The notes beneath the pieces are model-generated. The model searched no databases and was not told the DNA's origin. It worked only from the letters and a program-made list of their open reading frames with translations. Shown piece by piece: positions 55,331 through 64,000 of a stretch of 64,000 nt of DNA. Position 1 is the first letter of the stretch; each line of letters starts with the position of its first letter. The stretch comes from Dermacentor variabilis. Taxonomy: Eukaryota; Arthropoda; Arachnida; Ixodida; Ixodidae. The position numbers were made by a program, and so were the translations under genes. The stretch spans positions 198,062,353-198,126,352 of the forward strand of contig NC_134568.1 of assembly GCF_050947875.1 (NCBI RefSeq), given 5' to 3'.

Positions 55331-55999
55331 ACGAGACGCTGATAATCTGGGTGCGGCAACACCGTTATTCGTGCTTAATTGTGGATGCTCGCATCTCTTG
55401 GAGTCCTGCCATTAAATTTGTACGACGGAAATCCCAATGTCTCCTCAAGTATGTGTCCGCCTTGACTGCTAGAGGAGCCGGCTGCGACCAAACCACGGCT
55501 CTGCAGATGTGACAGTCATCTGTACTCTCAGGGATGATGTATGCGTTACCAGTCCTGAATGTGCCACCTAGTTTGATGGCCCAACTGGAACGAAACCATC
55601 GCGTTGCCCTTTCACTAATACTTGTATTACCTCGTGAGGCGCAATCTGTTGCATTACTCTCTGAAGCGCATAAGTTACACTTGATGCTGCAAGCATACCA
55701 GAGAGCTCTATATCGGATTGATCGTCTGCGCCGCTCATCAAATGGTCAATCGCTCCTTGATCGCCGTAGGCACCGCCCATTTTCTCGCATGGAGAAAATG
55801 GAGGCATCCCTTATGAAAATTTAGGGCATTTCTGAAAATGCGGCATGCGTTATGCCTCCGCATCCGATAGATATCCCCAAACACGTATTCCCCATTTATA
55901 TCAAAATTCTTGACATACACAAAAAGTCTGATATGCCTGTTTCGGCAATATTCCAATTGGCACAGTCGTACATGTTCGAAATATTTCCAGATTATCTTC

Positions 56000-56375
56000 A
56001 AGTTTTCGCATATGCATCTGTACGTAACGATGGCGAAGGCGCCTCTACAGCTTTTTGCTGCCATTCTACTCGAATACGACGTATATTTCAAATACCTCAT
56101 CCAACTTCGTCAACAACTGCGGAGCTCGCAGCGATTAATGTTGTACTGAAATACGTGAAGAGGAGTTGACCGCATCGAAGATTGCCATTTTTAAGGACTC
56201 CCGGGCTGCCCTTATCAGATTACAATGCAGTCTAATTGACTGTCCTGTTGTGCGTAGCATTACTGCCTCTGCCAACAAAATTGCAGCACATGGGGTATCT
56301 CTCATTGCTCATTGCATACCTTCGCACACAGGAATCGCCGGAAATGAAGACGCTGATCGGCTGGCTTCAACTTGA
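56000..56375 (+). pseudogene. RNase H domain of the I-like LINE (broken)
   Basis: TAELAAINVVLKYV (about 56113-56160), IFKDSRAALIRLQCS (the DS box, about 56187-56235) and AHCIPSHTGIAGNEDADRLA (about 56308-56370) are the C-terminal boxes of ribonuclease H, with the final catalytic HTGI-GNE-AD text intact. The first Asp (DGS box) is not visible in the damaged 5' part. Stops at 56168 and 56373. Confidence 0.8.
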
Positions 56376-57124
56376 GCTCATAACGACTGTGTGTCTGCCC
56401 TGAAATTTTGTCCAAGCTTGATGACGCTCGTCTGCTGATTCGTCGCCACCTACTCAAGCAGCATCCAGATTAGCGCGTCGCAAATGGAACATGCTTCGTC
56501 GCGCTAGAGCGCAACTACTCAAACTAAGGGCTGGCTGTGTGAGCTTATTCGAACTTTTATACCGACAAGGACGTGTGGCTAGTCCATTGTGTGTGTCTTG
56601 CGGTTGCTGCAAGACACTTCAGCACCTGATATAGGAGTGTAGGCTTTCATTGTACAGCGCACGTCGCTAGTGAGGGACTATCATCTGCTTGGCCTGCGGT
56701 GTACGACACTCGACGAATGTTTGTGCCCCAGTGGTTCTGCGTCTCGACGCGATCAGGCTCATCGCGCTCTACTTACTTTGCTAGAATTAACTGACTTAGG
56801 TTGACGTTTGCAGCATATTTCTATTTCTCAAATGACAATACCTCAGACACTATTCTATTTTAACATTTTGTAGTAGCGTGACGTGCAGTGATCGGTCCTA
56901 CTGTGTGCGACCTGTGCTGTGTCTGTACTAATTTATTCTTTTAGATTTGTCTCCTTCCTTTTTCATTCCTCTTTCCTCCCCTCCTTCCTATCTTCGATTT
57001 CTATGTTTCTGTCTCCTCCTTTCTGAAGAGCAGGCAGGCGTTGTGACCCTTCCGGTGAAAGTTGCAACCTGCTTTTCGCTTTCCCTTTTCTGCCATGTGT
57101 ATATATGTTTTCAAATAAAATAAA

Positions 57125-58420
57125 AGTAGCAATAATTTTTAGACAGGGTCAGAAATGAAGGGCTCCTTAAAGTTTCGCCATGTAGTTGGACCTTCGAGCC
57201 TTTCTCAGAGACACCGGCCTCGATCGGACAGTCTAGTTACTTGTTACTGTGCGTGCTTGCGTACTATGTATGAATGCTTCATTTCATCACCTGGAGTAGC
57301 ATGCTAAGTGTGTGGCCAAGCAAACCCCTCTAGTATCCAATGAAGGTTTTTTTCTCTCTCTCTTACCTGTGCGGTGCATAAACAATGAATGAGATTACAC
57401 GTTGCATATAATGGCAACGAAGACAACTGTACGCATTACATTTAGTTTATAGCAATTAGGAGATTTACGAAAGCTTCATTTCATATCAATCCCGACATGT
57501 GCGTTGAATCTGGATAACTTTTCATTTCTTCAACAAAGCGCAAGTTGGCAAAATAATAAAATAAAGAGATAAAAATCCAGACAGGAAAGGTCGCGAGCTC
57601 AACTACGGCTGGCGTTCTAGTCCAATTCCCGCTTGTTGCACATGTGTCCTGCACGACCTTCGCGTGAAACAAACGCAAGCCTGATGCAGCTAGCAGCATA
57701 GCATGCTGGTATACAATCCACCTTCACTACTGTTTGGCTAATGCCTGCAGACATTGCCGTTCCACTTTCTGCCTTGCCGCTATGCTGCTTTCGATGAGAA
57801 TGAATCACGCACAGCAAAGGAAACTTGGAACACTATATTATCCACGTCTTCTGTCACGTCTGTATATCCTTCTCTCTTTCCCCTTTTCATGTTCTGAGTG
57901 CATACTGCTATGTTTAAATCTTCGCTTCTCAGTCTTCGACTTTCACTGTTCTCACTGGTCTTACTATATTCGGCCTTATCGTTGCCCTGCCGCATAAACG
58001 ACGGCGTAAATTGGCCTACGTAAATAACAAATCTACACTTTCACTATCAACGTCTACTGGACTGGCATGGATGTTTTAATCAAAAGCACTTGTATCCGGC
58101 AGCAGCAATAATACTGAATACTAAGTTGAGGAGCGGTAGAAAAACTGTCATGGAACCTCTGAGCAATTTATCCGAGTTGCTCAAAGGTGAGTAGTAAAAT
58201 AAAATCCGGTCGACAGAGAAGACAACCTCCGCCGCGGAGACGCCACTCCACATATAGGCGAGAACACAAATCTCTGAATACTGCGAACTTCCGAACCCCC
58301 TAAAAATCTTTAAGTCTGATTACCTTGTTAGCTGTGCAACTATGTTGACACCACGAAATTTCTGGTACGGGAGGTGTCAGCACTGTCTCGGTAATGTTTA
58401 TGCGTTGTTCGTGCTTCCAT
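57125..58420. other. no recognised feature
   Basis: AT-rich, frames of 60-87 codons only. No domain or repeat recognised. Confidence 0.4.
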
Positions 58421-58424
58421 CCAT

Positions 58425-59668
58425 CATCATCATCATCATCATCGTAGTCGTCGTCGTCGTCGTCGTCGTCGTCATCATCATCTGCCTATCTTATGTCCAC
58501 TGCAGGACGAAGGCCTCTTTCTGCGAACTCCAATTACCCCTGTCCCGCGCCAACTAATTCCGACTAGCGCCAGCGGATTTCCTCATTTGATCGCCCCACC
58601 TAGTCTTCTGCCGTTCTCGACTGCGCTTCTCTTCTCTTGGTACCCATTCTGTAACCCTACTGGTCCAACGGTTATCTAACCTGCGCATTACATGACCTGC
58701 CCAGCTCCATTTTTTTTATCAATGTCAATTAGAATACCGGCTATGCCCGTGCACTCTCTGATCCAAACAGCTCTCTTTTTGTCTCTTAACGTTATGCCTA
58801 GCATTCTTCGTTTCATCGCTCTTTGCGCGGTCCTTAACTTGTTTTCAAGCTTCTTTATCAGTCTCCAAGTTTCTGCCCCATATGTCAGCATCGGTAAAAT
58901 GCACTCATTGTACACCTTCCTTTTCAATGATAATGTTAAGCTTCCAGTCAGGAGCTGATAATTAATGTCTGCCGTATGCGCTCCAACCCATTATTTATTT
59001 ATTTATTTACAACTACTGCAGCCCGGAAGGGCTATTGCAGGAGTGGGTGAATACAAAATGTAAGAAAGAAAATCACCATACAAAAGAAGCATATGTGAGT
59101 AACATGACTAAGGGGAGCACTCAATGGCATCTCCAAATTCTCTATGTGGTAAACAACGAATGGAACCAGGCAGGTCTTTCCAGAGTTCAATTGTCCGAGG
59201 AAAAAAAACTGTATTTAAAAGTGTTGGTGCGAGTAAAAAATACGGATAAGTTTAAGTCATTGCTATTTCTCGTAATTAGGGGCTTTGCACGGGTCAGATA
59301 TGTGTTAGGGGAAGCATAATGTGGAGAGTAAGATAAGTTTCAGACAATTAATGTGACGACGGTGGGAAAGAGGGGTTAAACCGAGCATATTCAGATGAGA
59401 TGATGGTGAAAATATTTTGTCATAACGGCGCTATATGAAGCGAACCGCCTTTTTCTGAACAGATTCAATATTGTGGATGTCCAAAATTTTGTAAGGGTTC
59501 CATATGGTATTTATTCTTCTGTGAATTTCCTACCCATGATCAGGGTTCCCGGTGATTAATTGACCTAGGTAAACGTAATCCTTCGCAGACTCTAGAGGCT
59601 GACTGGAGATCCTGAACTCTTGTTCCCTTGCCCGGCTATTCATCATTATCTTTGTCTTCCTTATAGCA
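58425..59668 (-). mobile_element. RTE LINE 3' part, minus strand, split by another LINE
   Basis: The tail is the ATC/GTC repeat at about 58425-58475. The minus-strand protein reads MKRKVYNECILPMLTYGAET then WRLIKKLENKLRTAQRAMKR, and LGITLRDKKRAVWIRECTG (frame 58927-58688). Nucleotide similarity resumes after the insertion (58992-59508) with TTTATTCTTCTGTGAATTTC and TTAATTGACCTAGGTAAACG, and stops at about 59668 (TTATCTTTGTCTTCC). 5'-truncated. The frame around AMKRRMLG is well kept but the copy is clearly defective. Confidence 0.85.
58992..59508 (-). mobile_element. CR1/L2-like LINE C-terminus inserted in the RTE, minus strand
   Basis: On the plus strand the insert begins with TTAT repeats (its AAAT tail read in reverse), then ACTGCAGCCCGGAAGGGC. 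On the minus strand, in two frames, it reads YKILDIHNIESVQKKAVRFI, then TNTFKYSFFPRTIELWKDLP, the conserved CR1/L2 protein end. The short word TATTTATT at both junctions may be the target duplication. Later than the RTE it interrupts. Confidence 0.75.
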
Positions 59669-61562
59669 ACACAAACACGGGACGGCGCATCATGAAAGTA
59701 AACTACTCAACTTGGTTCCTTGTAATAGTGTCCTAGGCAAGGGTACACTTCCAGGAAGAAAAGAAGCACCTGCCATGTCACTATCGTTGCAACACGACTG
59801 ACACAGAACCAAGCGGAATAAACAATATTAATAACGAGGTATATAGAGAGAGGAGAGAAAAGGAAAAAGAGAAAAAAAAAGACAAGTTACCATTATCACA
59901 AGAGCAATGTACCTTACCACCCGTTGTATTAGGTCAGTGACTAGGCCTTCTATTCTCTTGTTCAGCACGAGGTCATGGACGGTTTCCGGCCGCCACTGTT
60001 GCATCCGATAAAGTCTAAATACAAAAAGCGCGTGGGCGCATATTTAGGCGCTGCTTAAAGAATCCCGTACTGCCTAAACTAGCTCGCAGCCCGCCACCAC
60101 TGCATCCGTCGTAGTGGAGCGCTTCTTTTCGACGTAAACCGCATCGATGAAATATTCTATTTCACTTCTCAAACTACAGCGTTTGGCCTAAACGCAACGG
60201 ATGTGCATAAATGGCTCGTGACTGCGCTCGCTCGCGGCGAAAGCTGCAGTGGTAACCCGAATAGCGTCGCAGCACGAGCAAGCCACGCCGCATCAAGGGG
60301 TTCGCGTGAAAACCATGTGATGCAATCGTACTATGTTCCGACGAACATCAGCAGAGAGAATGCGAGAACGGCACGTGTTCCAGGTTTTCTGATTGCTCGC
60401 TGAGAATCGAAAACCTACGAAAACAAGGTCGAGGCCTTGACATCCGCCGCGGCGTGCACTTGCGCTCTCGTCAAGATGCGAGGGTGAATTTACGTCGGCA
60501 CCTGCTTAACAAGGGGCGGACAGTGCCGTTGCAGCTGGCAAAGGACACAAAAGCGATTGCATCTGTATAGCATGAGCTGGCTACATGTGCTTCCTACAGA
60601 TCTAAAAAGAAAAAAAAAACACGCTCTGCTGCTATAAACGTGTTTGAAGAGCTGATGACGTTGCATTAGAGCATCACATGATGCGAGGCCCAAGGTTTCT
60701 GATACGTGAATGAAACGAAATGCGTGTTCCCCTTCTGCTGTCTTCGTTTTGTTGTGATGTAAGCCTTTATCTTCGAAGACACAAGGGAACTTGTGGCTTT
60801 AAGGATAACATACATTCTTATTTTAATTCATAAGCTTCTTTATGCGTTTTCTCTTCTGATCATGAAAAAGAGGAGACTATCATGGGGATTCAACATTTTA
60901 ATCCGTCTACCATCTTAGTTTGGCCATTATCCAAAACCTGCTGCCATTTATCGTCAGCCTTGTGTCAATCCGCCGTGTACAAGAAAGATAATGGCATGCG
61001 ACCACGTTATGTCTCGTGTGTTAGCCCTGCACTTACATTCAGCACTGCGAAGTAACTTTATGGAATAGTTACCCCAAATGGGGGGAGGTGGGGAGAGCGA
61101 GAGGACTGCGTCATGCGAACTGTTTTCTTCCTCGTCTCATGTAAGTGGAGAAAGGTGGCATACGCGGCGTCAAGCTATCGTTTATATTTATGTGACGTAA
61201 TGTCGGTTTAAGGTAGAATATATTTTCATCGAAGAAGAACAATTTATTGTCGCTCTATTTCTATTATATCGATGCCCAGAAATGTTCTTCCAGACCCCGT
61301 ATGCTATAGCGGATTATCCACGAGTGCGACACCCAATTGATAGAATTTTCTGAGAGCCTAATTAGCAGCCTTTCTTCTTTTTGCATCATTTGTGTGTGTC
61401 GATGACATGACACCAGGAGGCATACGTATATCAAGATGGCCAAAATCTGATTGACGCAACAATGCATTGCGCCGTCAGCGAAATAGATGGCTCTCTCTCT
61501 ATTGCGCCGTCAGCGTCGTTCGTCGTGTGAGCCAATCAAAAATGTGTTATCGAGCGCATCGG
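59669..61562. other. no recognised feature
   Basis: A GAGAGAGG/GAAAAAGAGA purine stretch occurs at about 59850-59882. The frame at 60203-60403 (66 codons) has no domain. No known repeat. Confidence 0.4.
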
Positions 61563-61576
61563 CACCATTGCACGTA

Positions 61577-61818
61577 TTTGTTATTATTATTATGGGATTT
61601 TACGTGCCAAAACCACTTTCTGATTATGAGGCACGCCGTAGTGGAGGACTTCAGAACTTTTAACCCCGTGGGGTTCTTTAACGTGCACCTAAATCTAAGT
61701 ACACGGGTGTTTTCGCATTTCGTCCCCATCGAAATGCGGCCGCCGTGGCCGGGATTCGATCCCGCGACCTTGTGCTCAGCAGCCGAACACCATAGCCACT
61801 GAGCAACCACGGCGGGTT
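61577..61818 (-). mobile_element. tRNA-headed SINE (Ruka-like), minus strand, clean copy
   Basis: Flanked by a perfect 14-bp target duplication, CACCATTGCACGTA, at 61563-61576 and 61819-61832. On the minus strand it starts AACCCGCCGTGGTTGCTCAG (A box), has GGGATCGAATCCCGGCCACG (B box) and the standard body, and ends in an AAT repeat (61583-61594 on plus). The best-preserved copy in the window, hence the reference for the others. Confidence 0.96.
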
Positions 61819-61832
61819 CACCATTGCACGTA

Positions 61833-62040
61833 CAACTGTGACGGCTGCGTTACCGACATATGAGGCTACACCACGTACGAAAAAGAGCAGATCGCCAAGA
61901 AATGAAAATAACACCTCCCGACTTCGATTAGCTGTTCAAAAAGGTTATGAGAAAGCAAACATAAATTTTTTACGTGTTCTACTGAGTTAATCTCCGCCTA
62001 AATATTAAGCTCTCATGTTTAGGCATGCTTACTTGAACGA
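61833..62040. other. no recognised feature
   Basis: Short stretch between two repeats without recognisable content. Confidence 0.4.
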
Positions 62041-62120
62041 TACAGGGTAGCAAACCGGACGTGCGTCTGGTTAGCCTTCCTAACCTTTACTTGCCTCTCT
62101 GTGTCTCCTCATGACCTATG
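62041..62120 (+). mobile_element. LINE 3' UTR remnant
   Basis: ACAGGGTAGCAAACCGGACG, then TCTGGTTAGCCTTCCTAACC and TTGCCTCTCTGTGTCTCC, the conserved 3' UTR of the I-like LINEs (compare 36420-36480). No coding text upstream. Confidence 0.65.
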
Positions 62121-62817
62121 TGATGTAGACACGTGCAAAAGGACCCATTGTGAGGAAAACATCGCAAGGTGTAGCGTGAAAGATTGAACTGCTACAAGTC
62201 TCGACTGCCAAAAACACTAAAAGACAGACTTCAAGCAAAAATTATAGGTAGTCATGTAGACTTCCGCCACGAAACCGAAAACAAAGCTTGCATTGCCCAT
62301 TTCTTTCTGCATTGCTCCAAAAACTTTCGTTTCTCTCTTCCGATAACTTGCGATACCTTGTTTAGCGTACTGATAAAGGTAACCAGACTTTAGCATTCTG
62401 TTTTTTTTTTCGAAATAGTTGGATAGTTTTTATTAATCGAAAATACCGAATAGTTCCCTTTCAAATACGAATACGAAATGTTACTGTGTAGTACAGTTAA
62501 ACGGTCTCTTACAACAAAGTACTCGGGAACTCAAAATTCCTTCGTTGTACCGGTCTTGAAAGGATCGCGCGCCGTACTGCTCACAATAGACCACGGCAAG
62601 CGCGTTCAACAAGATAAAGCTGTTATTTAACGTGAATTCCAGAGAAACTATGCGAAATAAGTCGTTACTTTTTTTTTTTCGCACACTCCGTCAGACGGAA
62701 TGTGAGACTGCAGACGACCATATTGCACCGAGGAGGTTCGCAGGATGATCCGCTATGAAACGCGCGAGTGACTCAAGGTAAAGATGTACATCGTCAAATC
62801 CCGCTATCGCCTCCTTT
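62121..62817. other. no recognised feature
   Basis: AT-rich with a T run (62400-62410) and GAAAATACCGAATAGTTCCC-like text near 62440 that may belong to the TTCGAATA-rich element end noted at 63505. Nothing firm. Confidence 0.35.
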
Positions 62818-62829
62818 GCCGCCAATATT

Positions 62830-63071
62830 AAAAGGAAATTCTGGCGGTTTACGTGTCAAAAGCAGGATCTGATTATGAGCCACGCCATCGTAGGGGGATA
62901 CCGAAAATTTCGGCCACCTGCGGATCTTTAACGTGCCCCGAATGCGTGCACGGTACACGGGCGCTTTTGCATTTCACCTCCATCAAAATGTGGCCGCCGC
63001 AGCCGGGATTCGACACCGCGACCTCGTGCTACGCAGCGCAGCACCATAGCAGCTAAGCTACCACGGCAGGT
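62830..63071 (-). mobile_element. tRNA-headed SINE (Ruka-like), minus strand
   Basis: A perfect 12-bp target duplication, GCCGCCAATATT, lies at 62818-62829 and 63072-63083. Inverted body words CAGGATCTGATTATGAGCCA, CGGCCACCTGCGGATCTTTA and AACGTG are followed by GGGATTCGACACCGCGACCT (B-box region) and CCACGGCAGG (5' end). Substitutions are more numerous than in 61577-61818, although the duplication is perfect. Confidence 0.92.
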
Positions 63072-63083
63072 GCCGCCAATATT

Positions 63084-64000
63084 CTTGGTTCGCTAACAGG
63101 CTTTTCATCCCAGCAGGCTTTCGTTGACATCTGCGTCCTTTCCGCTATAGATGGCTTCAATGAAGGGGTCGGGCGCCAGGTGCACTTACATCATCGCATC
63201 GTGATTAACTTCGATGTATTCGTCCGTCGTAGCAGCGTCTGCTGCGGTAAAAGCGGCGTACGAATTGAGCAGTTGTCGGAGCCGAGCAGTAGGACTGTGG
63301 CTCGCTGACATCGGCGGGTAGTGACGGAACCCCTATGTGCACCCCCCCCCCCCCCTCCTTTCGTTGTAAAGCAACAAGTCATCAGTCGGAAAATTGGTAG
63401 TAGGGGTCTTCGTTGCAGAAGGCAATCACAACAGATACGAAAGATAGGAGTACGGTCGGGATATAAGCAATCCTTTGTTATACAGGTCATTTCGTTGTAC
63501 AGGCATTCGACTGTATTCGATTCGTAATATTGAATATTCGCCTACCCCTAGAGAAAGCGTTAAATTTCCAACTAGTTCGTGGCTGTATAAATTTCCAACC
63601 AGTTCGTGACCAGTAAAATATGCAACAGTGTGTTTTTCGCATATGTCAGTGCAGACAGGAAATCCAATGCTGCAAAATTTTCAGCTTCTCTTATTCCACG
63701 TTCCTCAAAAGTTGGACGTAGGCATTCTTACGTGTTAAAACTTGTTTAGGGTCGACGGTAGAAGAGGCATGTTTATCGAAAGAGCCAAGGACTTTATTTA
63801 GGTACGTTTTCTGATGTGTGACGTTTTCCACTGAAGCGATAAAGAGACAAAGCCACGTTCGTGCTGTACTTGCAATGCGAAATATAATACGCGGGACATT
63901 CATTTCAGACAAATGAGGGAAATAGCGATTCGTTACCCCTTATAAGAAACCCATAACGCCTTTATGTCAACCGCGTTTTGATCTGCCGGTAATTAGAATA
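63084..64000. other. no gene; poly(C) run 63341-63355
   Basis: A run of about 15 C at 63341-63355. CGACTGTATTCGATTCGTAA and TTGAATATTCGCCTACCCCT at 63505-63550 resemble, inverted, the stretch at 42057-42120. No frame with a domain. Confidence 0.4.

Larger units (their letters stand above)
53672..57120 (+). mobile_element. I-like LINE, ~3.4 kb, endonuclease end to 3' end, decayed
   Basis: This is the longest I-like copy here. In order it shows the endonuclease C-terminus (53672-53839), linker, RT (about 54430-55330), connection (55330-55850), RNase H (about 56000-56370), Cys-rich tail (about 56560-56640, SPLCVSCGCCKTLQHL) and a 3' UTR ending TTCAAATAAAATAAAAGTAG at about 57120. Frame breaks and stops are frequent. 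ORF1 and the endonuclease N-terminus are absent. It begins right where the preceding LINE's A-rich tail ends. Confidence 0.85.

Overview
The window looks like nuclear DNA of a metastriate hard tick (Ixodidae). This is an inference from content: at least six copies of a tRNA-headed SINE of the type known from ticks (Ruka-like), several LINE lineages typical of tick genomes (RTE, CR1/L2-like and I-like with a C-terminal RNase H), Ty3/Gypsy debris, TIR elements and long microsatellites. No bacterial operon, CRISPR array, rRNA or intact viral gene is visible. I found no confident host gene; three short candidate host exons are listed at low confidence.

Layout. 1-7 kb: mostly unrecognised DNA around a decayed minus-strand I-like LINE (2405-4740). 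7-14.2 kb: a dense retroelement block with an old SINE, an L2/CR1-like LINE end, a solo LTR inside an ATT microsatellite, a nearly complete RTE LINE (9161-12182) that runs directly into a Ty3/Gypsy integrase and 3' LTR fragment, then a CR1-like RT fragment. 14.4-16.6 kb: a degenerate satellite with tRNA B-box-like motifs, then an inverted RTE 3' end. 17-24.4 kb: largely unrecognised, with TA/GA microsatellites, a SINE-like repeat and a CpG-rich candidate exon. 24.5-28.0 kb: an old RTE copy split by an inverted LINE. 28-36 kb: mainly unrecognised, with a candidate signal-peptide exon and a 628-bp TIR element carrying a 32-bp perfect palindrome. 36-42 kb: a LINE tail, a TIR element with a mariner-type MITE nested inside it, SINEs and another MITE. 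43.5-50.5 kb: two copies of a hAT-like element with 16-bp termini. Copy A carries minisatellites and a tiny TATA-ORF-polyA module; copy B sits inside a SINE and itself contains an RTE LINE. 51-57.1 kb: back-to-back LINEs, one interrupted by a second LINE whose 5' junction carries a 25-bp inverted copy of the target flank. 57-64 kb: an inverted RTE split by a CR1-like end, two SINEs with clean target duplications, and unrecognised DNA.

How the parts relate. This is transposon archaeology, not a cooperating gene system. Target-site duplications give insertion orders at several places: SINE, then hAT-like element, then RTE at 47.1-50.5 kb; RTE, then an I-like LINE at 24.5-28.0 kb; LINE, then LINE with a fold-back junction at 51.0-51.6 kb. 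The RTE copies supply the trans-acting endonuclease/RT type that could in principle have mobilised the SINEs, but which LINE serves the SINEs cannot be read from this window.
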